Part shown: piece after piece, positions 23,825 to 33,491 of the stretch
How the letters are laid out: each line of letters starts with the position of its first letter
How positions within the stretch are numbered: position 1 is the first letter of the stretch
Origin: an uncultured Clostridium sp.
GTDB lineage: Bacteria; Bacillota; Clostridia; TANB77; CAG-508
Assembly (NCBI GenBank): GCA_900556865.1
Contig: USQS01000001.1
Location: 1 to 33,498, forward strand
DNA length: 33,498 nucleotides
Reading direction: 5' to 3'
Position numbers and translations under genes: made by a program
The notes under the pieces: generated by a model
Databases searched by the model: none
Told to the model about the DNA's origin: nothing
The model's input: the letters and a program-made list of their open reading frames with translations, nothing else

Positions 23825-26527
23825 GTGAAGCTTTTAAAAAGTTTGTCAAAGGTTAAAAATTTATTAAATAATAAAGATAAAGACAAAAATCTACTAAAAG
23901 AAGTAATAAAAGGAAGAATGAGAAAGGTAATTATAATTATAGCAATTGTAATTATTGTAATAAGTATATTTAGTGCGGCACATGAAAATAGCAAAGTAGA
24001 AGATGGAATATTACCTACTTCTGAAGAAGATGAAGGATATAGTGAAAACTGTCCAGCTGAATATTATAAAAGCATTTATATAACAGAACAGGGAACGTTA
24101 ATAGCCGAAAAATCTGTTAAAGAAATGTGGGATAATGATGAAAAAGCTTCATCAGATAAAAGGATAGGATATAATAAATACTTGTCTAATGCAGATGCTT
24201 TAGCATATTTACTAAATGCACAAATAGTAACACAATATCCATATATTGATTCTGCCTCTGGGACTGACCTAAATGGAACTGTTAGATTTTACAGAAATGA
24301 ATCAAAACAACCAATGGCATATTTAAGCCAAGAAGCTTTGCAAAAATATGTTGATGATTATAATAATAAAGGTGATACCGATAGTTTGGCTAAAGCTCTT
24401 GATTCTTTTTCTATAAATAATGATGGAACAATAACAGTTGCATATTTAGAAGAAGATTATGAAACTTTAACCACAAATGACCCAGATGCTGCATCAACAG
24501 CAGCTAAAGATAGAGATGCAAGTTCAAACAATTCTGGAAATGGAACATATGTGGTTGAAACAAGCTCAAGCCAATTATTTACAACAACTATTGCTTACCA
24601 AAGTTTGGTAAGAAAATACACTTTGCCATTTGAACTTTTATGGGCGATAGCTATTGAAGGAAATGACGGAATGCCAGGAAATTATAAAGGAAATGTTGAA
24701 GATTTTTGTTATGCGATGGCAACTATGGCGTATGATGGGGAAATAAGGTTAATTATTGATGATTCTAATACGGTTACAACAACTACCGATAATTATAAAT
24801 ATGATAAGGAGAAAAAAACGGAGTATTCTGATATTGTTTTATATAGAAATGGTGTAGGTTGTTATAGAAATAAATACACAACAGATCCTGAAAAAGTTGG
24901 AAATTTTTGGGTTACAAATGTTGATGTAAATACTGTTAACTCACCTTCTTTAAAGATTGGTTTAATTCAAAGTTGGTGTGCTTTATATAATAATGATGCT
25001 GTTTTTACATCTGAAGAAACGCAAGGTACTCCAGAAAAAAATTCATCTCAACCAAAAAAAACAGATTGGGAAGAAAATGGTGGTGTTAAAAATGAATGGT
25101 CTTATGAAAATTGCCCAATAGGTGGGATAAAAAGAATGTTTAGTAGATATGTAAGTAATTCAAGACAAACAACTACTTCAGGTGGAACTGTAAACCCAGG
25201 AGTTACAACTACTACAGAAAGTAATTCATTTAAAATAGTAGCAAGTGGAACAAATTACAAAAGATATAATAATATTAGCCAAACAACTAAAGTAGATACA
25301 TCTACATTTTCATATACAAATGGAACGGTAACGTCACCTGCATTTAACCAAGATATAGCAGATTTAATAAATGTTGATCCATATTATAATGAAAAAAATT
25401 ATTTGTTACATTCACATTATAGCTATTTCATGAAAATTATAAAAGGTAATGAAGCCACCGCTAATATGGTAGATTTAATTAATTATATATTTAACAAAGT
25501 AACAGATTCTGAACAATATGGAAAGAATTTAGAATGGGAAAGCATTTGGGAAGCTTTGTATGGAGGAATGGATGGATTTAATGGAACAAGTGGATTAGAA
25601 GGAGATATAGGAAGAATAGCAGATTATTTCTTAAGTAAAGGTTTTACTCCTGAAGCCGTTGCAGCGATTCTTGGAAATATGGAAAATGAATCAACACTGT
25701 TTTCTCCAAGAACAGTTTATAATGATTATATGCATTCCAATATAGAGGAATTTAGACAAGCATTTTTTGATAAAATAAGTAAAATGGATAAAAAAACTTA
25801 TGCAAATGAAGGTACAGGTTTTGGATTAGTTGGTTTTTGTTTTAATGTAATGAGGGAGATGCTATGGGATAGAGCAAAAGCTAAAAATGTTGGACTCGAT
25901 GATATGGATGCACAGCTTGAAACTATTCATGACTATATCCAAAAGTATGATTCAACTTTATATAATTATTTAAAAACTTCAACGGATTTAGAAGAAGTAA
26001 CATGGCAATTTTTAAATAGGTTTGAAAATCCTGGAAACAATAGAGCAAAATTACCAGCACGTTATAAGAGTGCTAAAAATTATTATGAGAAGATTAAAAC
26101 AAATTCTTTAAGTGGTGGAACGGCTTCATCGAACGAGATTGCAAATAAAGTCATACAATTAGCAAGATCAAAAATAGGTTGCAGATATACACAAATAGGA
26201 CAACGTACAGGACCAAATTCGTTTGATTGTTCCGGACTAGTATGGTGGTGCTATAAACAAGTTGGAATTGATATACCTGGAACAACAGGAGCGTATATGC
26301 CGGCATATAGTAAATATAAAATTGATTTAAAAGATATACAACCAGGCGATATTTTATGGAGACATACAGGAGGAACGGATGGACATGCGGCTTTATATAT
26401 TGGAAATGATAGAATGATACATGCTAAAGGTACAAAATATGGGGTAGTAGAGGATTCTTTCTCTAATTATCAAAAAAATAGTAGAAAGGGAGGATTTAAA
26501 GCAGCATTTAGATTCTGGAATAAATAG
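23825..26527 (+). CDS. VirB1-like bifunctional cell-wall hydrolase (phage-type lysozyme plus NlpC/P60)
   Basis: This 900-residue protein starts at GTG after GAGGTGA and is anchored by one membrane helix (residues 36-57). The middle part (about 240-420) is not recognised but contains YTLPFELLWAIAIEGNDG, reminiscent of a lytic-transglycosylase-like fold. Residues 590-755 (IADYFLSKGFTPEAVAAILG, NMENES, GFGLVGFC) match the phage-tail lysozyme type. The C-terminal NlpC/P60 peptidase has Cys in FDCSGLVWW, His in DGHAALYIG and a further His in MIHAKG. Such enzymes open the peptidoglycan for Gram-positive secretion systems, as VirB1-like proteins do. Confidence 0.85.
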   Translation: MKLLKSLSKVKNLLNNKDKDKNLLKEVIKGRMRKVIIIIAIVIIVISIFSAAHENSKVEDGILPTSEEDEGYSENCPAEYYKSIYITEQGTLIAEKSVKEMWDNDEKASSDKRIGYNKYLSNADALAYLLNAQIVTQYPYIDSASGTDLNGTVRFYRNESKQPMAYLSQEALQKYVDDYNNKGDTDSLAKALDSFSINNDGTITVAYLEEDYETLTTNDPDAASTAAKDRDASSNNSGNGTYVVETSSSQLFTTTIAYQSLVRKYTLPFELLWAIAIEGNDGMPGNYKGNVEDFCYAMATMAYDGEIRLIIDDSNTVTTTTDNYKYDKEKKTEYSDIVLYRNGVGCYRNKYTTDPEKVGNFWVTNVDVNTVNSPSLKIGLIQSWCALYNNDAVFTSEETQGTPEKNSSQPKKTDWEENGGVKNEWSYENCPIGGIKRMFSRYVSNSRQTTTSGGTVNPGVTTTTESNSFKIVASGTNYKRYNNISQTTKVDTSTFSYTNGTVTSPAFNQDIADLINVDPYYNEKNYLLHSHYSYFMKIIKGNEATANMVDLINYIFNKVTDSEQYGKNLEWESIWEALYGGMDGFNGTSGLEGDIGRIADYFLSKGFTPEAVAAILGNMENESTLFSPRTVYNDYMHSNIEEFRQAFFDKISKMDKKTYANEGTGFGLVGFCFNVMREMLWDRAKAKNVGLDDMDAQLETIHDYIQKYDSTLYNYLKTSTDLEEVTWQFLNRFENPGNNRAKLPARYKSAKNYYEKIKTNSLSGGTASSNEIANKVIQLARSKIGCRYTQIGQRTGPNSFDCSGLVWWCYKQVGIDIPGTTGAYMPAYSKYKIDLKDIQPGDILWRHTGGTDGHAALYIGNDRMIHAKGTKYGVVEDSFSNYQKNSRKGGFKAAFRFWNK

Positions 26528-26537
26528 GAGGAAGTAG

Positions 26538-27884
26538 ATGAAAATAATAAAAAAAGTAATATTAGTATTGGTAATACTAGTGGTTGTTATAACAACTTTA
26601 TTATATTTTTATAATAAATATAAAAATAAAGATTTAACTCAAATTCCAGAAGCTGATTCTGAATTTGAAGATGAAGAAGGTGTAAACGAATATAAAGATT
26701 CGTTTATACCAATTAAAGATAAAAATTATTATTTTGTTGTAAAAAATATTGTAAGCAAGTATATTTCAAATGTTCAGCAAGTAAATAAGGATATGGGTAA
26801 AGGTAATCTGCGTGATGGCCAAAGTGAAGAAGAAATAGCAAATGAGCAGTATAAACAAGGAATAGAGTACTTTAATTCTGTTTTAGATGATAATTATAAA
26901 AAAGAATTTAATGTAAATGAGCAAACAATTGTAAACAAAGCGGGCAGATTTAAAAAAGATGGAATGGTTTACTATGCAAATATAAAAGCGGTTTATAATT
27001 ATGAAATTGAAAATGGAGAGATGGCTTTTATAGTATTAGCAGGTGTTCAAGATGTAGAATTTAAACTAATAATAAAATTAGATTTTGAAAATGAAGCATA
27101 TTCTATTTTTGAGGAAGATTATATTAATAAACATCCAAATAATAATTATGACTTACCAACTGATAAAATAGAAAAAAATGATAACAATGGTTTTGAATTT
27201 AATATTGTTGGCGATAAAGAAATGATTAGGGAGTATTTTACTATGCAAAAATACAATATAATGTATGATGCGAAAAGAGAATACAACTTATTAGATTATG
27301 AATATAAAAAGAAAAAATTTAAAGATAGTAGTGATTTTGAAAACTATGCTAATTTAATAAAAAATGATATTCAAGATACAACAATTGAAAAATACAAAGT
27401 AGATATTGGAGAAGACTATTATAGATATTATTTTCTTGACAATAAAGGAAGATATTATACAATAGAAAAAACAGATGAAATATTTAATTATAAAGTTAAA
27501 TTGGATGACTATACAATAGAAACACAAGAATTTAAAGAATATTATAAAAATGCAAATGACAAAAATAAGGCATTAACAGATATTGAGAAGTTTATAAAAA
27601 TGTTAAATAATAAGGATTATGGTTTGGCATATGAGCTTTTAAATAAAAACTTTAGAGCTAGCAATTTTGCTACATTAGAAGATTTTAAGAATTATGTACA
27701 AAATAATTTCTTTAATTATAATATTTTACCATCTAATGTTGATATATCTAAAGAAGGAACATATTATAATTGCAGTGTTGAGCTAAAAGAAAGCAATGAA
27801 GCAAATTCTAGAAGCATAAAGAAGAATTTCATAGTAAGCCTAAAAGAGGGAACGGATTTTGAAATGTCATTTAATGTAAATTAA
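26538..27884 (+). CDS. Single-pass protein with NTF2-like repeats (possible VirB8/TcpC analogue) B
   Basis: This 448-residue protein starts 10 bases after the hydrolase gene with an AGGAGG site. It has one membrane helix (residues 5-24), an acidic linker, and a large outside part. Its C-terminal segment DIEKFIKMLNNKDYGLAYELLNKNF followed by FATLEDFKNYVQNNFF repeats the pattern seen in the proteins at 22874 and 29212. A central unit (about residues 60-215) may be another domain of the same fold. No enzyme motif is seen. It is probably a structural or scaffold partner of the secretion machinery. Confidence 0.5.
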   Translation: MKIIKKVILVLVILVVVITTLLYFYNKYKNKDLTQIPEADSEFEDEEGVNEYKDSFIPIKDKNYYFVVKNIVSKYISNVQQVNKDMGKGNLRDGQSEEEIANEQYKQGIEYFNSVLDDNYKKEFNVNEQTIVNKAGRFKKDGMVYYANIKAVYNYEIENGEMAFIVLAGVQDVEFKLIIKLDFENEAYSIFEEDYINKHPNNNYDLPTDKIEKNDNNGFEFNIVGDKEMIREYFTMQKYNIMYDAKREYNLLDYEYKKKKFKDSSDFENYANLIKNDIQDTTIEKYKVDIGEDYYRYYFLDNKGRYYTIEKTDEIFNYKVKLDDYTIETQEFKEYYKNANDKNKALTDIEKFIKMLNNKDYGLAYELLNKNFRASNFATLEDFKNYVQNNFFNYNILPSNVDISKEGTYYNCSVELKESNEANSRSIKKNFIVSLKEGTDFEMSFNVN

Positions 27885-27904
27885 TGTGCCAGGAGGTGAA
27901 AAAT

Positions 27905-29176
27905 TTGAAAAAATGTTTTAAATATTTAAAAATAATATTTTTATTAGTTGTTTTATGGATTATGATAATTAGTTTTTCTATAAAGGTAAATGCATTTTCA
28001 TTTAAACCATATACATATAGATTGGATTCTACGGGAAAATATATACTTAATATAAAAGGATATACTACATTGAAAAAATTTAAAAATAATATAAGAGGAA
28101 ATATAAAAATAAAATTTGAAAGTGTATATGATGATGCAGATGAAGAGGCAGAACTAGTTAAAACAGGAGATGAAATAACAATTGATGATACAACATATAT
28201 AGCAGTTGTTTCTGGCGACATTGATGGAGATGGAAAAGTTACATATAAAGATATATTGCTTGAACAAGATTATATTGATAGTAAAGGTAAAAAAACGGAT
28301 CGATATGCTTATGAAGGAGATTACCAAAAACGAAGAAAGGTAAAAATAGATGGAAGTATAGCCACAACTCCATATGCTAATTCAATTAAATTGTTTACAA
28401 AAACAGCAACACCAATTCAAAATTTTGCAATTACAGATATAGGAACAAGTAACCAAATAGTATGGTTAGGATGCAACCCTGGAAATGATTCTAAAAACTT
28501 TACTGTTAGAGGGTATACAGGATCAACATCAAATAATATTGGTAAAGAAAAATACACAGTAAAATTAATATCTGGTGGACATCAATGCTTATCTATTTGG
28601 AAACAAACAGATGGAAAATATAATATATATACAGGTTCTTATGCTGCAATAGGTTTATACAGTAAAGAATACAACAGAACATATTACAATCCACGAGGAG
28701 TTAATAAATTAGAATATAGTTTGAAAAAAAATACAACACCTGTAAATTTGAGTGGAATGGGTATAAAAGTTTCAAACAAACAAATAAATATATGTGCTCT
28801 TGGTGTGGATGAATCTACAAATAAAATGGTACTTGTACATGATGGAAAAGCCTATGTATATAATGTAAATCCAAATAATTTTAATAGAAGTAAAGAAATA
28901 AAATCATTTAAACTTTCTGCTGTAAGTGGAAATACAATACAAGGTGGCTGTTTGGTTGGAAACTTTTTCTATATAGTTACTGGAAAAAATGCAAAGGAAA
29001 TGAAAATCTTTTGTTATGATATAGAAACGGGAGACAAGAAATTTGAAAAGAAAACTAATGTAAGTAATAAATTAGGTAATGCGGAACCTGAAGGAATACA
29101 AGTATATAATTACAATGGAAAAAATAGAGTATTTGTTGGATTTAACCAAAATGGAATATGGTATTTTGATTCATAA
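27905..29176 (+). CDS. Secreted protein with a dockerin-like calcium loop and a propeller-like C-terminal domain
   Basis: This 423-residue protein starts at TTG, six bases after AGGAGGTG; an upstream in-frame ATG (27884) lacks a site. A signal peptide (residues 1-27, ending VNA) is followed by an EF-hand-like loop DIDGDGKVTYKD, as in dockerin repeats but single. The rest is rich in short aromatic beta-type segments (LSIWKQTDGKYNIYTGS, KMVLVHDGKAYVYNV, NFFYIVTGK) and ends NAEPEGIQVYNYN then VFVGFNQNGIWYF. The EPEGIQ motif and layout recall helveticin-J-type or other secreted propellers, a weak resemblance from memory. It may be an exported substrate or an outer part of the machine. Confidence 0.5.
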   Translation: MKKCFKYLKIIFLLVVLWIMIISFSIKVNAFSFKPYTYRLDSTGKYILNIKGYTTLKKFKNNIRGNIKIKFESVYDDADEEAELVKTGDEITIDDTTYIAVVSGDIDGDGKVTYKDILLEQDYIDSKGKKTDRYAYEGDYQKRRKVKIDGSIATTPYANSIKLFTKTATPIQNFAITDIGTSNQIVWLGCNPGNDSKNFTVRGYTGSTSNNIGKEKYTVKLISGGHQCLSIWKQTDGKYNIYTGSYAAIGLYSKEYNRTYYNPRGVNKLEYSLKKNTTPVNLSGMGIKVSNKQINICALGVDESTNKMVLVHDGKAYVYNVNPNNFNRSKEIKSFKLSAVSGNTIQGGCLVGNFFYIVTGKNAKEMKIFCYDIETGDKKFEKKTNVSNKLGNAEPEGIQVYNYNGKNRVFVGFNQNGIWYFDS

Positions 29177-29211
29177 AATAGATATATTTTTAGAAAGGAT
29201 TGTGGTATAAT

Positions 29212-30291
29212 ATGGAAGAAGATAAAAAAAAGGAAAAGAAAATTAAATTAATTATTTATATTTTAATATTTTTTGCAATTTTAATAATGGTATTATATTA
29301 TTTTCAGGAGAAAAGAAAAAATTCGCAAACGGATAATAATACAATAACTGAAGAACAGGAAGAACAAAAATTAAATGAAGAAGCAACTTTGGAATATAAT
29401 TTTAATACTGTTACAGATGAAATGGAATTTATTAATGTTGAAAAAGGCGTTAGCAACTATTTTAAATTATGTAGCGAAAAAAATAGTAATGATATTTTAT
29501 TATTATTAAATCAAGATTATATAACTCAAAATGGTATAAATAATGAAAATGTTTTAAATAAAATAAAAAGATATGATGGCTATAATACTTTTTTTGCAGA
29601 CACAATTTATTTTCAAGTAGATGATTTATCTAATGAAAATGAAACATATTATATGACATATTATGTGAAAGGTACAGTTTGGAGCAATTCTTTTAAAGAC
29701 AAAAATGAAGTATATATTGTTTTAAAAGAAGATACTGATAATATGAATTATACCATTATTCCACAAGATGATGTAAATTTGGAAGAAAAAAGTTTTGATG
29801 AAATAATAAGTGAGAAACAAAAAGAATTTATGGAAAAATATAAGAGTGGAGTAATTAATATAGATGATGATTTAGAATATGATGATGTTGATGACTATAA
29901 TGATACAAACCAAAATACAGAAGAAGATGAATCAGAAGCTACTCAAGAAGAAGCTGTTGCAGGTTTTATAATGCCAGAGGTAAACGATAAGGATTCGATA
30001 AATCGTTATATTAATAAAATTGTTATAGAATGTTTGTATGGAGATAGTGATTATGCATATGATTTAATATATGATGAATGTAAAGTAAATAAATTTAAGG
30101 AGAATAAACAAGAATTTGTAAATTATATAAATAATAATAAAGACAAGCTATATAATATGAATATTAGTGAAATTAATGTTGGAGAAACTGATGATGAATT
30201 TGATATAAAATATGGTTTTAAAGATGTTGATGGAAATATTTATTATTTATATGTTGTTGAAGCTGAAGATTTTTATTTTTCAATAAAATAA
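29212..30291 (+). CDS. Single-pass protein with NTF2-like repeats (possible VirB8/TcpC analogue) C
   Basis: This 359-residue protein has a highly charged N-terminus (MEEDKKKEKKIK), one membrane helix (residues 13-31) and an outside part with two similar halves. The first begins NVEKGVSNYFKLCSEKNSND; the second, after an Asp/Glu-rich linker, begins RYINKIVIECLYGDSDYAYD, followed by YDECKVNKFKENKQEFVNYI. The pattern matches the proteins at 22874 and 26538. The ATG at 29212 is preferred, 13 bases after AGAAAGG; an in-frame TTG at 29200 is an alternative. No enzyme motif is visible. Confidence 0.5.
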   Translation: MEEDKKKEKKIKLIIYILIFFAILIMVLYYFQEKRKNSQTDNNTITEEQEEQKLNEEATLEYNFNTVTDEMEFINVEKGVSNYFKLCSEKNSNDILLLLNQDYITQNGINNENVLNKIKRYDGYNTFFADTIYFQVDDLSNENETYYMTYYVKGTVWSNSFKDKNEVYIVLKEDTDNMNYTIIPQDDVNLEEKSFDEIISEKQKEFMEKYKSGVINIDDDLEYDDVDDYNDTNQNTEEDESEATQEEAVAGFIMPEVNDKDSINRYINKIVIECLYGDSDYAYDLIYDECKVNKFKENKQEFVNYINNNKDKLYNMNISEINVGETDDEFDIKYGFKDVDGNIYYLYVVEAEDFYFSIK

Positions 30292-30312
30292 TGGGGAAAG
30301 GAGGAAGGTTAT

Positions 30313-31080
30313 ATGAAAAGTAAGTTATTAAAAATAATATCAATATTTAGTGTTTTTATAATTTTACTTTGCTGTTCATATTCATTTGCAGATTTTTCGG
30401 ATGTACAAAAACAGGCAGCAGATATTAACCACGATGGAAAAATAGATAGTAAAGATTTAGATTTAATTGTTGACCAAGATTTTCCTCCAAGACCTCAAGA
30501 TGGGGTTAAAAATCCTTCTCAAGACAATTATTTTGACACTACTCAAAATAGTAATGGGACATCAAATGAACAGAATACACCTAGTACGGGATGGCTAAAA
30601 GTATGTAAGGAAGAGGCAGACCGTATAGTTAAAGAAGGATATAAGTATAAAAATGGAGGAGGAAATAAGGCTACTGATTGTGCAAGATATGTGTCAGGGT
30701 GTTTAGTAAAATATGGTGCTTTAGATAAAGGTCAAAGAATTTATTCGACTGGTGAAATACATTATGCTCCTAATAAAGTAGCTGTTAAACATAAATTACA
30801 AAGTAATGCTCAAATAATAAAAGTAAAAACATCACTTAAAAAATATTCTAAACAATTACAGCCAGGAGATATTTGTTGTTGGGCTAATCCTACACATATA
30901 AATGTTTTTGCAGGATTTGATTCCAAAGGAAATTATACATGGTATGATGCAGGAACTTCTGCAACTAAAACAAAACGTGAAGGTTCCAAATTTGTTAATA
31001 TTGGACCACGTGAAAGATGGAATAAAAATGGGAAAGATAAAAAAATATTGCATTATGTAATAAGATTAAATAACCAATAA
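30313..31080 (+). CDS. Secreted CHAP/NlpC-like cysteine hydrolase with a dockerin-like calcium loop
   Basis: This 255-residue protein has an AGGAGG site and a signal peptide (residues 1-26, ending SFA). A single EF-hand-like loop DINHDGKIDSKD follows, then a Pro/Asn-rich linker and a catalytic domain. Cys in ATDCARYVSGC, the LQPGDICCW motif and His in PTHINVFAG fit a CHAP or NlpC/P60-type papain-fold amidase. It is likely to cleave peptidoglycan peptides or cross-links. The calcium loop is shared with the protein at 27905. It is the last gene before the ABC transporter. Confidence 0.72.
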   Translation: MKSKLLKIISIFSVFIILLCCSYSFADFSDVQKQAADINHDGKIDSKDLDLIVDQDFPPRPQDGVKNPSQDNYFDTTQNSNGTSNEQNTPSTGWLKVCKEEADRIVKEGYKYKNGGGNKATDCARYVSGCLVKYGALDKGQRIYSTGEIHYAPNKVAVKHKLQSNAQIIKVKTSLKKYSKQLQPGDICCWANPTHINVFAGFDSKGNYTWYDAGTSATKTKREGSKFVNIGPRERWNKNGKDKKILHYVIRLNNQ

Positions 31081-31114
31081 AATTGATTAAGGTATATTAG
31101 AAAGTGGTGACGAT

Positions 31115-31843
31115 ATGATTGAAATAAAGAATGTTTCTAAGTCATATAAAAAAGGTAAAAAGGTAATAGATGATTTAAATTTAAAAATAAATAATGGAGA
31201 AATTTTTGGCTTTATTGGGTTAAACGGAGCGGGAAAAACTACAACAATAAAAATGATTACAGGTATTTTAGAAATAGATGAAGGAGAAATTTTAATAGAT
31301 GGAAAAAGTATTTTTACTGATGCTGTTGAAGCAAAAAAGAACATAGGACTAGTTCCGGACAATCCAGATATTTTTTTGAAATTTAAAGGTATAGAATATT
31401 TGAATTTTATTGCAGATGTTTATGAAGTAGATGAAGAAGAAAGAGTAAAAGAAATTGAAAAATATGCTAAAGAGTTTTCAATGGAAGAAGAATTAGAAAA
31501 TAAAATAGAGAGCTATTCACATGGCATGAGACAAAAAATACATATAATTGGAGCTCTTTTGCATAAGCCTAATAATTGGATTTTGGATGAACCAATTACG
31601 GGTCTAGACCCTAAGGCTTCATATGATTTAAAAAAGATTATGAAAGATTATGCGAATGAAGGAAGAACGGTATTTTTTTCTACACATATTTTGGAAATTG
31701 CAGAAAAATTGTGTGATAGAATTGGTATAATAAATAAAGGAAAATTAGTTTTTGTTGGTACATTAGAGGAAATGAGAAAAGAATTTGGACAAAAATTATC
31801 ATTAGAAGAAATGTTTTTAGAGGTAACAGAAAATGAAGAGTAA
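31115..31843 (+). CDS. ABC transporter ATP-binding protein
   Basis: This 242-residue ATPase has Walker A GLNGAGKTTTIK (near residue 36), a Q-loop-type GLVPDNPDIFLKFKG, the signature SYSHGMRQK, Walker B NWILDEPITGLDP and the H-loop STHILE. The SHGMRQ signature and size place it with the EcsA/NatA/bacitracin-type exporters. It overlaps the permease gene by 11 bases, so the two are one transporter. Substrate unknown. It follows the secretion locus by 34 bases and could be cotranscribed with it. Confidence 0.93.
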   Translation: MIEIKNVSKSYKKGKKVIDDLNLKINNGEIFGFIGLNGAGKTTTIKMITGILEIDEGEILIDGKSIFTDAVEAKKNIGLVPDNPDIFLKFKGIEYLNFIADVYEVDEEERVKEIEKYAKEFSMEEELENKIESYSHGMRQKIHIIGALLHKPNNWILDEPITGLDPKASYDLKKIMKDYANEGRTVFFSTHILEIAEKLCDRIGIINKGKLVFVGTLEEMRKEFGQKLSLEEMFLEVTENEE

Positions 31844-33491
31844 TGTGAGTTTAAAAAATATTAAAAATTTGAGTGCTTTATTTATTAAAGATAGATCAAG
31901 CCATATAGATTTATTTAAAAATAAGAAAATTAATAAAAAGTCTATGTGGTTTTGGATTATATTAGCTTTGATTATTGCATTGGGTTATTTAAGTTTTGAA
32001 ATAGTAAATTATTTAAAAAAATTAGGAAGTCCACAAATTTTTTTACAGGGTTTTTTCCTTTTTTTGGGTGGAATAATTATTATTCAAGCTATAATGCTAA
32101 CTATAAATATAATGTATTTTTCTAAGGATTTGGAACTAATTCTTCCTATGCCATTTAAACCCCTTGAAATATTAATTTCTAAGTTTAATACTATTTTATT
32201 TTTTTTATATAGTACAGAATTAATGTTAGCGGTTGTTCCTCTTTTTATGTATGGAGTTATTGTTAGCTACAATTTATTGTTTTTTATAAAAATGATAATT
32301 GCATTAATTATTTTCCCTGTTTTTTTTGCATTAATAGTTTCAATGATTACTTTAATTTTAGTAAAATATATTGGAATTATAGGTAATAAAGATGTAATTC
32401 AAATTCTTTTTACACTTTTATTAATTGTAATTTTATTTGTAGGAATAAATTATATTGTAAAAATTTCTATTGATGAAGAAGTTGATGAAAAGGTAAGTAT
32501 TTTAGAAAGCAAATTAACTGGAATAAGTAAATATTTTTTAACAATTACACCAACTGTAAATATATTACAAAAAAAAGAATTTTTTAAGAGTTTTCTAAAT
32601 GTTATTTATTTAATTGTAATTAATTTATTTACATTTTTACTATTTATTTTTATAGGTAAAAGAACATATTTAAAACAATTATTAAAAATTAATTTTTATT
32701 ATAAAAAAAGAAAAAAAATAAAAATAGATTTAAATAAAAATTGCAAAAAAAATAAAATTTATAGTGCATATATAAAAAAGGAATTTAAACAAATCTTTAA
32801 AGTTCCGGTATATTTTATACAATGTATATACCCAATTATTATAACGACTTTTTCTGTTTGTGTAATGATTGCAGGTGTTCTTCCATATTTTAAAAAAGTT
32901 GCAATTGAAAAAAATTTATTAGAAGGAATTAGTTTTAATATTGAGGCTGTAATATTAATATTGGGAATTTTACAGTTAATTGGGCTAATAAATAAAACGA
33001 CTGTTACTGCAATCTCTAGGGAAGGAAAGAATGCATTTGTTATGAAATATTTACCAATTGATTTTTATAAACAGTTTATTTATAAAAATATACCTCAAAT
33101 TTTGGTAAATACAATTTGTAGTTTTATTATTTTAATTTTTGTTTATTTTTATTTAGAAGTAATAAGTATAGGATATATTTTTATGATTTTTATTTTATCT
33201 TTTTTAATGTTTTGCATAAATAGTTATTTATTATTAATTATTAATTTATTATTCCCAAAAAATAATTGGGAAACTGAATATGAAATTTTTAAAAATAATA
33301 ATAATTTTATATTACAATATTTTTTATTTATAATTAATTTTTTGGTATTATATTATTTAGATAAATTGTTTTTAAAACATGATTTAAATAAATCAATTAT
33401 TTGTATTTTTGCTTCTTTTGTAATTATTTTTGCTACTTTAAATTATTTAATAAATAAATTTAAAAATAAATTATTTAAAAAAATTAAATAA
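31833..33491 (+). CDS. ABC transporter permease
   Basis: This 552-residue protein has about ten to twelve hydrophobic segments and a hydrophilic middle region with two clusters of Lys (around residues 285-320). The motif DLELILPMPFKPLEIL in the first cytoplasmic loop is typical of the large exporter permeases paired with SHGMRQ-type ATPases. The start codon lies within the ATPase gene. The stop is seven bases before the window end, so the protein is complete. Substrate unknown. Confidence 0.85.
   Translation: MKSNVSLKNIKNLSALFIKDRSSHIDLFKNKKINKKSMWFWIILALIIALGYLSFEIVNYLKKLGSPQIFLQGFFLFLGGIIIIQAIMLTINIMYFSKDLELILPMPFKPLEILISKFNTILFFLYSTELMLAVVPLFMYGVIVSYNLLFFIKMIIALIIFPVFFALIVSMITLILVKYIGIIGNKDVIQILFTLLLIVILFVGINYIVKISIDEEVDEKVSILESKLTGISKYFLTITPTVNILQKKEFFKSFLNVIYLIVINLFTFLLFIFIGKRTYLKQLLKINFYYKKRKKIKIDLNKNCKKNKIYSAYIKKEFKQIFKVPVYFIQCIYPIIITTFSVCVMIAGVLPYFKKVAIEKNLLEGISFNIEAVILILGILQLIGLINKTTVTAISREGKNAFVMKYLPIDFYKQFIYKNIPQILVNTICSFIILIFVYFYLEVISIGYIFMIFILSFLMFCINSYLLLIINLLFPKNNWETEYEIFKNNNNFILQYFLFIINFLVLYYLDKLFLKHDLNKSIICIFASFVIIFATLNYLINKFKNKLFKKIK

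Noticed and set aside
31013..31028. CACGTGAAA-containing sequence inside the cysteine hydrolase gene as a parS site
   Set aside because: The left half diverges from the parS consensus, and the bases encode part of the hydrolase (GPRERW).
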